NCBI GenBank assembly: GCA_028282905.1
Contig: JANQGW010000149.1
Coordinates: 54,886-118,885, forward strand
Direction of reading: 5' to 3'
Source of the DNA: Sedimentisphaerales bacterium
GTDB taxonomy: Bacteria > Planctomycetota > Phycisphaerae > Sedimentisphaerales > Anaerohalosphaeraceae
Length of the DNA: 64,000 nt
The notes beneath the pieces were generated by a model, which searched no databases, had not been told where the DNA came from, and saw nothing but the letters and a program-made list of their open reading frames with translations. The translations under genes and the position numbers were made by a program. This document shows positions 53,651 through 62,733 of this stretch, one piece after another (within the stretch, counting starts at the first letter, position 1; each line of letters opens with the position of its first letter).

Positions 53651-54964
53651 ATGGATGCTTTGTTTTTGTCGCGTTTGCAGTTTGCGATCACGCCGTTTAT
53701 TCATTTTCTTTTTGTGCCGCTAACGATCGGTCTGGCGTTTATGCTGGCGATTATGGAGACTGTCTATGCCCGTACGGGCGATGTGATGTATCAGCGGATG
53801 GCAAAGTTCTGGGGCAAGCTGTTTTTGATTAACTTTACCGCGGGGATCGTGACAGGCATCGTACTGGAGTTTCAGTTTGGGATGAACTGGGCGCGGTATT
53901 CGGAATACGTGGGCGATATCTTCGGGTCGCTTTTGGCGATTGAGGCGACGGGATTTTTCTTTCTCGAATCGACGATGATCGGGGTGTGGATTTTCGGCTG
54001 GAAAAAGCTCAGCGCCAAGGCCCACGCGGCGGTGATGTGGCTGATTTCGATTGCAACCTGCGGTTCGTCGTTCTGGATTTTGACGGCGAACGCCTGGATG
54101 CAGCACCCGGTTGGCTATGAAATTCGCAACGGGCGTGCGGAGTTGACGGATTTGAAGGCGATTTTGCTGAATCCGGCGGCGATTTACTCGATCATTCACA
54201 CGGTCAGCGCCGGGATGCTGGTGGGGGCTTTTTTTGTGATGGGCATCAGTGCGTGGCATTTGATCCGCAAGAACCAGGAGCGTTTTTTCACGATCTCATT
54301 CAAAATCGCACTGGTCATCGGCACCATCGGGCTTGTCGGCGTACTCGGCGGCGGCGATCTGCTGGGCAGTGAGATTGCCGAGGCGCAGCCGGCCAAGCTG
54401 GCGGCCATGGAATCGCATTGGGAAACGACCGCCAATGCGCCGATGCACCTGCTGGTGTGGCCGGACGTAGAGAATGAGGAAAACGCGATTGAATTTTTAA
54501 CCGTGCCGAGTGCGTTGAGCATACTGGCGTTTAAAGACCCCAACCACGAGGTGACGGGGCTGAAAGATATACCGCCGGAGATGCGGCCGCCGGTGGCGAT
54601 TACGTTTGTCAATTTCCGACTAATGGTGGCGATTGGAACAGCGATGATTGGGCTGATCGGCTTTGCGTGGCTGCGGTGGAAAAAGCTGAGCGGGCCAACA
54701 TGGTATTTGCGGCTGCTGGTATGGTTTATCCCGATGCCGTATATTGCGTGCAACGCCGGGTGGATCATGACCGAGGTGGGCCGTCAGCCCTGGTTGGTGT
54801 ATAACGTGATGCTAACCAAAGACGGCGTAACCGAAGGGCTGCAAACGTCGCAGGTGGCGTTTTCACTGACGGTATTGACAATACTGCTGGTATTGATAAC
54901 GGCTCTCGTGATCGGATTGATTGTAAAACACTGCCGCAAGGGACCAGAAACTGAGACAATGTAA
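53651..54964 (+). CDS. cydA: Cytochrome bd oxidase subunit I
   Basis: 437 residues, slightly short of E. coli CydA (522) because the Q-loop is of the short type. Inner-membrane quinol oxidase with high oxygen affinity. Heme ligands H18, H183 and M325, acids E98 and E106 near the hemes, quinone-site K249 and E254, and the GRQPW motif at 377-381 are all present. About nine membrane helices. Followed by cydB after about 150 bases that hold two palindromic repeats. Suggests life in low oxygen or protection from it. Confidence 0.97.
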   Translation: MDALFLSRLQFAITPFIHFLFVPLTIGLAFMLAIMETVYARTGDVMYQRMAKFWGKLFLINFTAGIVTGIVLEFQFGMNWARYSEYVGDIFGSLLAIEATGFFFLESTMIGVWIFGWKKLSAKAHAAVMWLISIATCGSSFWILTANAWMQHPVGYEIRNGRAELTDLKAILLNPAAIYSIIHTVSAGMLVGAFFVMGISAWHLIRKNQERFFTISFKIALVIGTIGLVGVLGGGDLLGSEIAEAQPAKLAAMESHWETTANAPMHLLVWPDVENEENAIEFLTVPSALSILAFKDPNHEVTGLKDIPPEMRPPVAITFVNFRLMVAIGTAMIGLIGFAWLRWKKLSGPTWYLRLLVWFIPMPYIACNAGWIMTEVGRQPWLVYNVMLTKDGVTEGLQTSQVAFSLTVLTILLVLITALVIGLIVKHCRKGPETETM

Positions 54965-54966
54965 AA

Positions 54967-55016
54967 ATCAAAATCCAAAATGAAAAATTGATGAATCCCG
55001 GCTGAGCCGGGATGGT
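54967..55016. repeat. Dispersed repeat: A-rich leader plus ATCCCGGC hairpin
   Basis: ATCAAAATCCAAAATGAAAA, then ATCCCGGC-TGA-GCCGGGAT (54995-55013). It starts two bases after the cydA stop. Same architecture as 19187-19233 and 62667-62713. Confidence 0.7.
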
Positions 55017-55025
55017 TGATTTAAT

Positions 55026-55053
55026 AGATTCCTCGGCTTCGCTCGGAATGACA
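55026..55053. repeat. GATTCCTCGG...CGGAATGACA palindromic repeat, single arm
   Basis: AGATTCCTCGGCTTCGCTCG followed by GAATGACA. Divergent relative of the TGGATTC...GGGAATGACA family. Lies in the cydA-cydB gap. Confidence 0.6.
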
Positions 55054-55114
55054 ATTTGGTGTTTGGAACGACATTTAAGAGCAGTCGGGATATTAGAGGA
55101 ACTGGGAGACCAAT

Positions 55115-56131
55115 ATGACGTTGGAAATGCTGTGGTTTTATTTGTGGGGTTTGCTGTGGGCGATTTATTTTGTCACGGATGGGTTCGACCTGGGGGTCGG
55201 GATGCTGCTGCCCGTTCTGGGCAAAGACGAAGTGAGCAAGCGGACGCTGTATAATGCAACCGGGCCGTTGTGGGACGGCAACGAGGTATGGCTGATTACC
55301 GCCGGCGGTGTGACGTTCGCGGCGTTTCCGAAGACATACGCAGTCATGTTCAGTTCGTTTTATGTGGCACTGACGCTGCTGCTGGTGGCACTGATAATCC
55401 GGGGGATTTCGTTAGAGTATCGCAGTAAGGTTGAGTCGGCCGGCTGGAAAAAACTGTGTGATGTGTGCCAGTTTGCCGGAAGTGGCCTCATCGCCCTGCT
55501 GGTGGGCGTGGCTTTTGCGAATATCTTCCGTGGGCTGCCGATTGAGGATGGAATTTTCAAGGGCAGCTTTTTCGGCCTGCTAAATCCTTACGGTATCTGC
55601 GGCGGCGTGTTTTTTATTACAATTTTCCTGCTGCACGGAGCACTGTGGCTGATGATTCGCACCGATGGACAACTGCATGAAAAAGCCCGGAAACTCGCAA
55701 GTGTGTTGTGGATTGCCGTGCTTGCCGTCACAGTTGCTTTCCTTATTTACAGCTATATTGAAACGAATTTATATGCGAATTACCTGGAGACGCCGGGGCT
55801 GTTTGTGATTCCACTGGCAGCGGTCGGGGCGTTGATCGCGTGCCGGGTCTTTATCGGTCAAAACACTGCATGGAAGGCGTGGTTTGCTTCGGCGGTGTTT
55901 ATTATGGCGTGTACGTTTTTCTGTATCGTCGGGCTGTTTCCAAACATGCTGCCGTCCAGCATCGACCCGGCTGCCAACAGTATTACCTATACCGCCGCGG
56001 CGTCGAGTCCGTTAACACTGAAAGTCATGTTGGGAGTCGTCCTGCTGTTTATCCCGCTGGTACTGATCTATCAAATCTGGGCCTATACACTGTTCAGTAA
56101 AAAAGTCGAAACCGAACAGTTGATTTATTAA
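55115..56131 (+). CDS. cydB: Cytochrome bd oxidase subunit II
   Basis: 338 residues. About eight to nine membrane helices. The first helices show LWFYLWGLLWAIYFVTDGFDLGVGMLLP and GPLWDGNEVWLITAGGVTFAAFPKTYA, conserved in CydB. GGGAG precedes the ATG. Partner of cydA. The helper cydX is not visible. Confidence 0.97.
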   Translation: MTLEMLWFYLWGLLWAIYFVTDGFDLGVGMLLPVLGKDEVSKRTLYNATGPLWDGNEVWLITAGGVTFAAFPKTYAVMFSSFYVALTLLLVALIIRGISLEYRSKVESAGWKKLCDVCQFAGSGLIALLVGVAFANIFRGLPIEDGIFKGSFFGLLNPYGICGGVFFITIFLLHGALWLMIRTDGQLHEKARKLASVLWIAVLAVTVAFLIYSYIETNLYANYLETPGLFVIPLAAVGALIACRVFIGQNTAWKAWFASAVFIMACTFFCIVGLFPNMLPSSIDPAANSITYTAAASSPLTLKVMLGVVLLFIPLVLIYQIWAYTLFSKKVETEQLIY

Positions 56132-56139
56132 GTTAATGG

Positions 56140-56703
56140 TTATTCAGACGGATTGGCTCTGACAACAAGATTTGAATTTCTGACAGCAACAACAGTAACT
56201 AATGCGCCCTTTTCGATAAAATCATTTTCGGATGTTGCGATATGCTTTTGCCCGTCAATGATCACTTCACCAATGGGCCTAAGTGTGGATGCAACAGAAG
56301 CTGTCTTGCCGATCAAATGCATCAGACTAGTATCGGGATGTTCATATTGTTTATTTGATGGAAATAATAAATCCAAGCTTGGAATATCAAACACCCATTT
56401 AAACAGACTGCCGAATAGAGTTATCAGTATTGGATCACAGCCAAGAAACTCACCTAATAAAATTACTATCAAACACCCAAGAATTATACATAGAAGCAAC
56501 AGAACTGTATCTAAGGCGTCAAATTTTAAAAGACAGCATATAAAACCAAGTAGCAAATAAATAGTTGCTGTTCGTATGACAACTCTTTTTGTTCGATGAG
56601 GAGGCCATTCTGTATTTACGCAATTACTACTCTTAATCCAGTATATGACAATCCAGATATTAATCAAATATACAATCAGCAAGATGATAATACTGCCTGT
56701 CAT
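56140..56703 (-). CDS. NfeD-like membrane protein
   Basis: 187 residues behind AGGAGGAG. Three to four membrane helices (about 5-25, 45-62, 65-90 and possibly 95-110), then an OB-fold domain (about 128-185) with LIGKTASVASTLRPIGEVIIDG and FIEKGALVTVVAV, the standard C-terminal module of NfeD proteins, which partner with stomatin/flotillin-like proteins or SppA-like proteases. No such partner is adjacent. Overlaps nothing; 8 bases from the cydB stop on the other strand. Confidence 0.85.
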   Translation of the reverse strand: MTGSIIILLIVYLINIWIVIYWIKSSNCVNTEWPPHRTKRVVIRTATIYLLLGFICCLLKFDALDTVLLLLCIILGCLIVILLGEFLGCDPILITLFGSLFKWVFDIPSLDLLFPSNKQYEHPDTSLMHLIGKTASVASTLRPIGEVIIDGQKHIATSENDFIEKGALVTVVAVRNSNLVVRANPSE

Positions 56704-56724
56704 ATATTCATCTCCTCCTATAAG

Positions 56725-57651
56725 CTACTCCATTAATTTTAGCGCTTGGTTTAAGACGGTTTGGAGAGTGTCTTGTTCGGTGATGTCGATCCAGTGGACG
56801 TTGGGGAAGGTTTTGAACCAGGTTCGCTGGCTTTTGGCGAAGCGGCGGGTGTTGATTTTGATTCTCTCTACCGTTTCATCCAGATCCATTTCGCCGTTTA
56901 AGTGCGCGATCATCTCGGCGTAGCCAATCGCGGCGGCGGCCTGTTTGCTGAGCGGTTTTTCCTCGGCCAGCAGTCCGGCAACTTCCTCTTTGAGGCCCAT
57001 TTCCATCATCCGCTTGACGCGGGCGTTCATGCGGCTGTTTTCCGTCTGTTTTTCCCGGCGCAGGCCGATAACGAACCAATCAGAGGCCGGGGCAGCGTTC
57101 CACTGCGTCTGGAAACTGCTGATGGGTTTTCCGGTCAGTTCGAAGACCTCCAATGCCCGGATAATGCGTTTTTCGTCGTTGGGATGAATCCGCTCGGCGG
57201 CTTCCGGGTCGATTTGGGTCAATTCCTGGTGCAGCTTTCCTAATCCGACCTCAGATGCCCTTTTTTTGAGGTTTTCGCGGATGGTTTCATCGCTGCCGGG
57301 GCCTTCAAACAGACCGTGCAGCAGGGCCTTGATATACATGGCGGTGCCGCCGACGGCGACGACGGGTTTGCCGCGGCCGTGGATTTCCGTAACTGCTTGT
57401 TCCGTAAGGGCTAAGAACTGATCGACACTAAACGCCTCACTCGGCTCGACAACATCAACCAAGTGATACGGCAGAACCTGACGTTTTTCGAACGGAGCCT
57501 TGGCGGTGCCGATATCCATACGCTTGTAAACCTTCATGGAATCAACACTTATGATTTCAGCGCCGAGGGTTTGAGCCAGTTCAAACGCTAAAGCGCTTTT
57601 GCCGGAGGCGGTAACGCCCATAATCAGGATTTTATTGGGTTTTTGGGTCAT
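56725..57651 (-). CDS. miaA: tRNA dimethylallyltransferase
   Basis: 308 residues from the ATG at 57651; the start at 57672 is also possible, and no strong ribosome binding site decides. Adds a dimethylallyl group to A37 of tRNAs reading UNN codons. P-loop GVTASGKSA, then SVDSMKVYKRMDIGTAKA, DVVEPSEAFSVDQF, VGGTAMYIKALLHG and DEKRIIRALEVFELTG, all conserved in MiaA. The C-terminal KSQRTWFKTFP is also typical. Confidence 0.96.
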   Translation of the reverse strand: MTQKPNKILIMGVTASGKSALAFELAQTLGAEIISVDSMKVYKRMDIGTAKAPFEKRQVLPYHLVDVVEPSEAFSVDQFLALTEQAVTEIHGRGKPVVAVGGTAMYIKALLHGLFEGPGSDETIRENLKKRASEVGLGKLHQELTQIDPEAAERIHPNDEKRIIRALEVFELTGKPISSFQTQWNAAPASDWFVIGLRREKQTENSRMNARVKRMMEMGLKEEVAGLLAEEKPLSKQAAAAIGYAEMIAHLNGEMDLDETVERIKINTRRFAKSQRTWFKTFPNVHWIDITEQDTLQTVLNQALKLME

Positions 57652-57690
57652 AATCGCTGTTTTTAGTCGCATTTTTAGAATGCGGAGTCT

Positions 57691-57717
57691 TGGATTCCCG
57701 CCTTCGCGGAAATGACA
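57691..57717. repeat. TGGATTCCCGCC...GGAAATGACA palindromic repeat, single arm
   Basis: TGGATTCCCGCCTTCGCGG followed by AAATGACA. Family member as at 27565-27630. Further repeat-like fragments (CTCCCTTTCGGTCGC at 57763-57777) follow before the ispA promoter. Confidence 0.7.
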
Positions 57718-57855
57718 TAATCTCGAGCCTGAGTTTCATTTCGCCCTTTTGGGGCTTGTCCACTCCCTTTCGGTCGCGGCTTCTGCATTGTATTCGTTAC
57801 GGCTGTCACAATTTAATTTAAGATACTTTTTTCTGTGATACCGTCGGGAAAACGG

Positions 57856-57861
57856 TATAAT
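57856..57861 (+). promoter_or_regulatory. -10 element of the ispA operon
   Basis: TATAAT 42 bases before the ispA ATG. A -35 match is weak (CTGTGA, 17 bases upstream). Confidence 0.5.
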
Positions 57862-57902
57862 AACAAGGCTTACGAGATAAATCCAGTCTTGGTTGGGAAA
57901 CT

Positions 57903-58820
57903 ATGGAAACAGATGCGTTAGAAAAAATCCGGCAATCGCAGAGCTTTAAGTCGGCCTTGGCGGTCAAGGCCGCATTGACGGGCAAGGTGCTTGAAGAGCT
58001 GATGGCTGATCAGACAGAGATTCCCCAGCAACTCAAAGACGCGATGAACTACATGCTGCAGAGCGGCGGCAAACGCATCCGTTCTGCGATGGTCATGTGG
58101 TGCTGTGAGTTGGTCTGCGGCAAAATCAACCGCCCGGCACAGATCGCGGCAGCGGCCATTGAGATGATCCACACCTATTCGCTGATCCATGATGACCTGC
58201 CGGCAATGGATGACGACGATATGCGTCGCGGCCAGCCAAGCTGCCATAAGGCCTTTGATGAAGCCACGGCAATTTTAGCCGGTGACGCCCTGCTGACACT
58301 GGCATTTGAGCTATTAACGATTGAAATTGATGACCCGGCAGTCGCGGTGCGGATGGTTCGCACACTGTCGGAAGCATCCGGTCCATCCGGCATGATTGCC
58401 GGACAAGTGGCGGACATGAACAGCCCGCACGCTAATGGGTCCATGGAGCGGCTGCAGTATATCCACATGAACAAAACCGCTGAAATGTTCGCGGCAGCCG
58501 CGGCACTCGGTGCCATTGCGGGCGGCGCGGATGAAAAACAACTTGGCGCCTTGGTTGAATACGGCATGAAAATCGGCATGGGCTTCCAAATTGCTGACGA
58601 TTTGCTGGATGTGACCGCCAGCACCGAAGATCTCGGCAAAACCGCCGGAAAAGACAGCGAACAGGGAAAATTGACCTACCCGGCACTGGTCGGAATGGAA
58701 AAATCGCGAGAAATCTTTGAACAACTGACCTGCCAAGCCGTAGCGGCATTGCAGGATTTTGATAGAGGTGCCGATATTCTTCGTCAGCTTGGCATTGAGC
58801 TGCTGAATCGGACAAAATAA
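57903..58820 (+). CDS. ispA: Polyprenyl diphosphate synthase (farnesyl/geranyl type)
   Basis: 305 residues. Condenses isopentenyl diphosphate with allylic diphosphates to geranyl/farnesyl diphosphate. First aspartate motif LIHDDLPAMDDDDMRRG, second QIADDLLDVT, GGKRIRSAMV at the start. Length and motifs match the IspA-type short-chain synthase. The dxs gene lies two genes downstream, so the operon is devoted in part to isoprenoid precursors. Confidence 0.93.
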   Translation: METDALEKIRQSQSFKSALAVKAALTGKVLEELMADQTEIPQQLKDAMNYMLQSGGKRIRSAMVMWCCELVCGKINRPAQIAAAAIEMIHTYSLIHDDLPAMDDDDMRRGQPSCHKAFDEATAILAGDALLTLAFELLTIEIDDPAVAVRMVRTLSEASGPSGMIAGQVADMNSPHANGSMERLQYIHMNKTAEMFAAAAALGAIAGGADEKQLGALVEYGMKIGMGFQIADDLLDVTASTEDLGKTAGKDSEQGKLTYPALVGMEKSREIFEQLTCQAVAALQDFDRGADILRQLGIELLNRTK

Positions 58821-58853
58821 TTACGATTACAACGGGACGGACACCGAAAAACC

Positions 58854-59783
58854 ATGAACCGAATTTTTACTGCCGCCGGCTGGGCGACCCGATTGGGGTG
58901 CCTTTTTTTGTTTATAGCATGCGGTGGATGTACAACTATGGAAACCATCCAATTTGGGGTTACAGCCGATGTGCAGTACGCACAAAAAGAATCTGCCGGT
59001 GGACGACATTATTCGCAATCGCTGGGTAAACTGGCCGAGTGTGTCGATGATCTGAACGGGCGGGATCTGTCATTTGTGATCCAACTGGGTGATTTCATCG
59101 ACGGCGGAAAGCCGACCGATGCTAAACAGCAACTGCAGGCTGTCGCGGCGGTTTATCAAACGCTGGAATGGCCGGGGTATCATGTTTTGGGTAATCATGA
59201 CTTTGTCGGCCTGGATCGAAAAACCGTCTCTGACATACTGGAACTTGAGGCAAGCTACTACCACTTTGATGCGGGACAGTGGCGGTTTGTGGTGCTGGAT
59301 ACGCAGGATTTGGCGATTCAGGGCGGCTGGGAACCGGGCAGTGAAAAGTTCCGGCAAGCCGAAGCGATGCTCAAGGCTTTACGGGCGACTGGCGCCGATA
59401 ATGCCCATGATTGGAATGGCGGCATTGGGCCGGAGCAAAAGCAATGGCTGACCGAGACACTGGAAACCGCCGATCGACAACGAAAAAACGTGATTGTTTT
59501 CGGCCATTTACCACTGATGGAGCTCGGCGAGAGCCACACGCTGTGGAACGCCGAGGGCATCGCGACTCTATTGGAAAAGCACGACTGCGTGAAGGCCTAT
59601 TTGAATGGGCATCGGCATTCGGGCGGATATACGAAACGAAACGGAATACACTATGTCACGATTGAGGGAATGGTGGACGCCGCTGACGATGAGGGTGCCT
59701 GGGCAGTGGTTACATTGTCCAAGCAGCAAATTGTTATCGAAGGCGTCGGCGCCGCGACCAATCGTGTACTGGAAATTGATTAG
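58854..59783 (+). CDS. Secreted metallophosphoesterase, probable lipoprotein
   Basis: 309 residues. Signal peptide with CGGC lipobox-like end (about C26). Calcineurin-like fold: D in VTADVQYA, GDFIDGGKPTD, GNHDFVGLD, FGHLPLM and GHRHSGGYTKRNG. Resembles the Mn-dependent ADP-ribose/CDP-alcohol pyrophosphatase group, but the substrate is not clear. Lies between ispA and dxs on the same strand with short gaps. Confidence 0.85.
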   Translation: MNRIFTAAGWATRLGCLFLFIACGGCTTMETIQFGVTADVQYAQKESAGGRHYSQSLGKLAECVDDLNGRDLSFVIQLGDFIDGGKPTDAKQQLQAVAAVYQTLEWPGYHVLGNHDFVGLDRKTVSDILELEASYYHFDAGQWRFVVLDTQDLAIQGGWEPGSEKFRQAEAMLKALRATGADNAHDWNGGIGPEQKQWLTETLETADRQRKNVIVFGHLPLMELGESHTLWNAEGIATLLEKHDCVKAYLNGHRHSGGYTKRNGIHYVTIEGMVDAADDEGAWAVVTLSKQQIVIEGVGAATNRVLEID

Positions 59784-59796
59784 TTAGGTAAACGGA

Positions 59797-61722
59797 ATGA
59801 CAGACAGGTTACTTGAAACAATTCATTGTCCGGGAGATTTGAAAGAACTCTCGATCGAACAGCTAAAGCAGGTCGCCGCGGAGATGCGCGATTTTATCAC
59901 CCATTCGGTCAGCCAGACCGGTGGACATCTGGCCAGCAATCTCGGTATTGTAGAGTTGACCATTGCCATGCACCGGGCATTTGATTTCAGCAAGGACCGG
60001 CTGCTGTGGGACGTTGGGCATCAGTGCTATGCACATAAGATGCTGACCGGGCGGCGGGATATGTTTGACGGACTGCGACAGGAAAACGGCCTGAGTGGTT
60101 TTCCAAACCCAGGCGAAAGCGACCAGGATGTGTTCAGCGTTGGCCATGCGGGCACGTCCATCTCGACGGCGCTGGGAATGGCACTTGGCGCCCAGCATAA
60201 AGCCACCGACGAAAAAATTGTCGCATTGGTCGGCGATGCCAGTATCGTTAACGGGCTGTCATTTGAGGCCCTGAATAACCTGGGGCTGGTCAAACGGCAG
60301 ATGCTGATTGTGCTGAATGATAATTCGATGGCGATTGACGTCACACAGGGCGCGATGGCCAAATACCTTTCCAAGGTGCGGCTAAGCCATACGTATGAGG
60401 ATATTCGCAACACGACGACCCGGATCCTCGACCATTTGCCGCTGATCGGCAAACGCATGGAAGAGGCGGTCGAAAACTTTAAACGGACGCTACGGATGGC
60501 GATAACGCCAAGCCGGCTGTTTGAAAGCCTGAATATCCCCTACTTTGGCCCGGTGGACGGCCATGACATCGCGTCGCTGATCGATCTGTTTAAGGCATTG
60601 GATCATCTGCATACGCCGGCGATTCTGCATGTTTACACGAAAAAAGGTAAAGGCTACGAGCCGGCTGACGATAATCCGCGAAAGTATCACAGCACCGGGC
60701 CGTTTGAAGTTAACGGCAACAGCGGTGACGGCAAATCCAAAGGACGCAGCTTTACCGCAGCCTTCGGCGATGCATTAACCGATCTCGGTGAAAAGGACGA
60801 TAAGATTGTCGCAATCACAGCGGCGATGCCGGACGGGACGGGGCTGGTTAAATTCCGTGAGCAGTTTAAGGATCGCTATTACGACGTGGGGATTGCTGAA
60901 AGTGTCGCGGTCGATATCGGGGCTGGCCTTGCCAAGCAAGGTTTGAAACCGGTGGTCTGTATTTATTCGACGTTTTTGCAGCGCAGTTTTGACCAGATTT
61001 TCCAGGAAGTCGCCCTACAGAACCTGCCGGTGACATTCTGCATTGACCGGGCCGGCGTCGTCGGCGATGATGGACCGACTCATCACGGTTTGCTGGACGT
61101 CGGGTTTATCCGGATGCTGCCGAATTTGGTTATCGCGGCTCCGGCTGACGAATACGAAATGCAGCAGTCGCTGGCAATGGGCGTGGACTGCGGCAAACCC
61201 TTTGCGATTCGCTATCCGCGTGACAGCGTCCAAAGCATCGCTGAAAACGCGATTCCTTATGAATTCGGCAAGGCGGCAGTCGTCCGTGAAGGCGATTCGG
61301 ACATCGTCCTCGTGACGTTGGGACCGATTTTAAACGAGGCCCTCGAAGCGGCTGATACACTGGCCAAAGACGATATTTCAGTTACCGTAGTGAACGCGCG
61401 ATTCGCCAAGCCTATCGACACGGCCATTATTAACTATTTCCGGCAAGGAAAAACGGTCATCATCGCCGAAGACGCCAGTATTACCGGCGGTTTCGGATCG
61501 GCCGTCATTGAGCAGGCCCTGCAAACGGCCCAGGCTGACAATGACGATACCATGCGTAACAGTATTGGCAAAGCGGTTTTATTAGGCGGTGCCGACAGCT
61601 TTATTCCGCCGGCCAAACGGCAGCGGCAGCTTGAGTGGATGGGTATCAGCGCAAAAGGCATGGTCGAAACGGTAAAAACACTCAAATGTCAGCCGGAAAA
61701 GGTCGATAATACCTCAAGCTGA
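59797..61722 (+). CDS. dxs: 1-Deoxy-D-xylulose-5-phosphate synthase
   Basis: 641 residues. Makes DXP from pyruvate and glyceraldehyde-3-phosphate, the first step of the MEP isoprenoid route. Thiamine diphosphate enzyme: the GDG motif is GDASIVNG, the substrate region reads SGFPNPGESDQDVFSVGHAG, and DRAGVVGDDGPTHHGLLD and GFGSAVIEQAL are in the usual places. Some substitutions (GDA for GDG, GHAG for GHSS) make it a slightly divergent member. Thirteen bases after the phosphoesterase gene. Confidence 0.92.
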   Translation: MTDRLLETIHCPGDLKELSIEQLKQVAAEMRDFITHSVSQTGGHLASNLGIVELTIAMHRAFDFSKDRLLWDVGHQCYAHKMLTGRRDMFDGLRQENGLSGFPNPGESDQDVFSVGHAGTSISTALGMALGAQHKATDEKIVALVGDASIVNGLSFEALNNLGLVKRQMLIVLNDNSMAIDVTQGAMAKYLSKVRLSHTYEDIRNTTTRILDHLPLIGKRMEEAVENFKRTLRMAITPSRLFESLNIPYFGPVDGHDIASLIDLFKALDHLHTPAILHVYTKKGKGYEPADDNPRKYHSTGPFEVNGNSGDGKSKGRSFTAAFGDALTDLGEKDDKIVAITAAMPDGTGLVKFREQFKDRYYDVGIAESVAVDIGAGLAKQGLKPVVCIYSTFLQRSFDQIFQEVALQNLPVTFCIDRAGVVGDDGPTHHGLLDVGFIRMLPNLVIAAPADEYEMQQSLAMGVDCGKPFAIRYPRDSVQSIAENAIPYEFGKAAVVREGDSDIVLVTLGPILNEALEAADTLAKDDISVTVVNARFAKPIDTAIINYFRQGKTVIIAEDASITGGFGSAVIEQALQTAQADNDDTMRNSIGKAVLLGGADSFIPPAKRQRQLEWMGISAKGMVETVKTLKCQPEKVDNTSS

Positions 61723-61758
61723 CCGCCGGTCAGTTTATGAGTTATAGTTCATAGTTAC

Positions 61759-61780
61759 GGATTCGTCCTTCGGACGAGAC
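61759..61780. repeat. GGATTCGTCC...GGACGAGAC hairpin
   Basis: The hairpin part of the dispersed repeat without its A-rich leader: GGATTCGTCCTTCGGACGAG then AC. Preceded by GTTATAGTTCATAGTTAC. Between dxs and nadK. Confidence 0.6.
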
Positions 61781-61808
61781 ACTCTAAGTGTATTCGAGGG
61801 AGTGATAG

Positions 61809-62678
61809 ATGGGTAAACCCCGATTGATTCTGTTTGGTGACCCTCGACGGCCCAATGCCGCCGAGGCGGTCCAGCGGTTTGAGGCCTTTGCTGAGGACAA
61901 GGCTGAGATTCTGGCAAACTGCTTTGAGACCGGCTGCAATGTCGATATTCTGCGTCAGGCAGATTATGCGGTCGTTTTCGGCGGTGACGGGACTATTCTG
62001 GGTGCAGCGCGTCAACTTTGCGAAACCAAGGTGCCGGTCATCGGCGTTAATGTTGGAAAATTGGGATTTCTGGCCGAATTCAGCATCGAAGAACTCACAC
62101 AGCAGTTTGATCGTATTATTTCAGGGGAAATGATCATTGAAAAACGCATGATTATGCGGTGTGCGGTGTGCCGGGACGATGAGGAAATCTTCGAATCCAC
62201 CGCCGTTAATGATGCCGTGGTTACCGCGGGCGCACCATTTAACATGATTGAAATGAAAGTGTCGGTTGCCGATGAAAAACTGGCTGTTTGCATCAGCGAC
62301 GGTTTGATTGTGTCCACACCTACCGGAAGTACCGCATATAATCTTTCCGCCGGCGGTCCGATTGTGGCGGCAGATTTGTCAGCAATGGTAATTACCCCAA
62401 TGTGCCCGCATTCGCTCAGCTTCCGGCCAATCGTTATTAATGCCGAGAGTGAATTGACCATCGAGATGATTCGCATGAATGAACAGACCACCCTGCTGCT
62501 GGATGGGCAGGTGCAGCGTCGGCTCGATCCGGGCGATGTGATTAAAATCCGAAAACACGCCGGTCAGTTTCAGGTGGTTAACAACCCACTGCGAACCCAA
62601 TGGGAAACGCTGGCGAGTAAATTGAACTGGGCGGAAAAACCGCGATACAATAATGATAACGCAAAAATCAAAGAGTAA
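61809..62678 (+). CDS. nadK: NAD kinase
   Basis: 289 residues. Phosphorylates NAD to NADP. VFGGDGTILGAA (metal and NAD site), VNVGKLGFLAEF, NDAVVT, STPTGSTAYNLSAGGPIV and DGQVQRRLDPGD are conserved. The last residues (KIKE) and the stop codon overlap a dispersed repeat (62667-62713), so the end of the protein has been shaped by that element. Confidence 0.95.
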   Translation: MGKPRLILFGDPRRPNAAEAVQRFEAFAEDKAEILANCFETGCNVDILRQADYAVVFGGDGTILGAARQLCETKVPVIGVNVGKLGFLAEFSIEELTQQFDRIISGEMIIEKRMIMRCAVCRDDEEIFESTAVNDAVVTAGAPFNMIEMKVSVADEKLAVCISDGLIVSTPTGSTAYNLSAGGPIVAADLSAMVITPMCPHSLSFRPIVINAESELTIEMIRMNEQTTLLLDGQVQRRLDPGDVIKIRKHAGQFQVVNNPLRTQWETLASKLNWAEKPRYNNDNAKIKE

Positions 62679-62713
62679 AATGAAAATTTCAGGATTCGGC
62701 CACCGGTCGAGAC
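62667..62713. repeat. Dispersed repeat: A-rich leader plus GGATTCGGCC hairpin
   Basis: ATCAAAGAGTAAAATGAAAA..., then GGATTCGGCCACCGGTCGAG followed by AC. Aligns along its full length with 19187-19233. Contains the nadK stop codon. Confidence 0.7.
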
Positions 62714-62733
62714 TTTTTTATGGGAGTATGGAT

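Noticed and set aside
59797..61722. dxs as a pseudo-enzyme because GDG reads GDA
   Set aside because: The rest of the thiamine diphosphate site and the substrate motifs are intact, the protein is full length and it lies in an isoprenoid operon, so it is treated as active.
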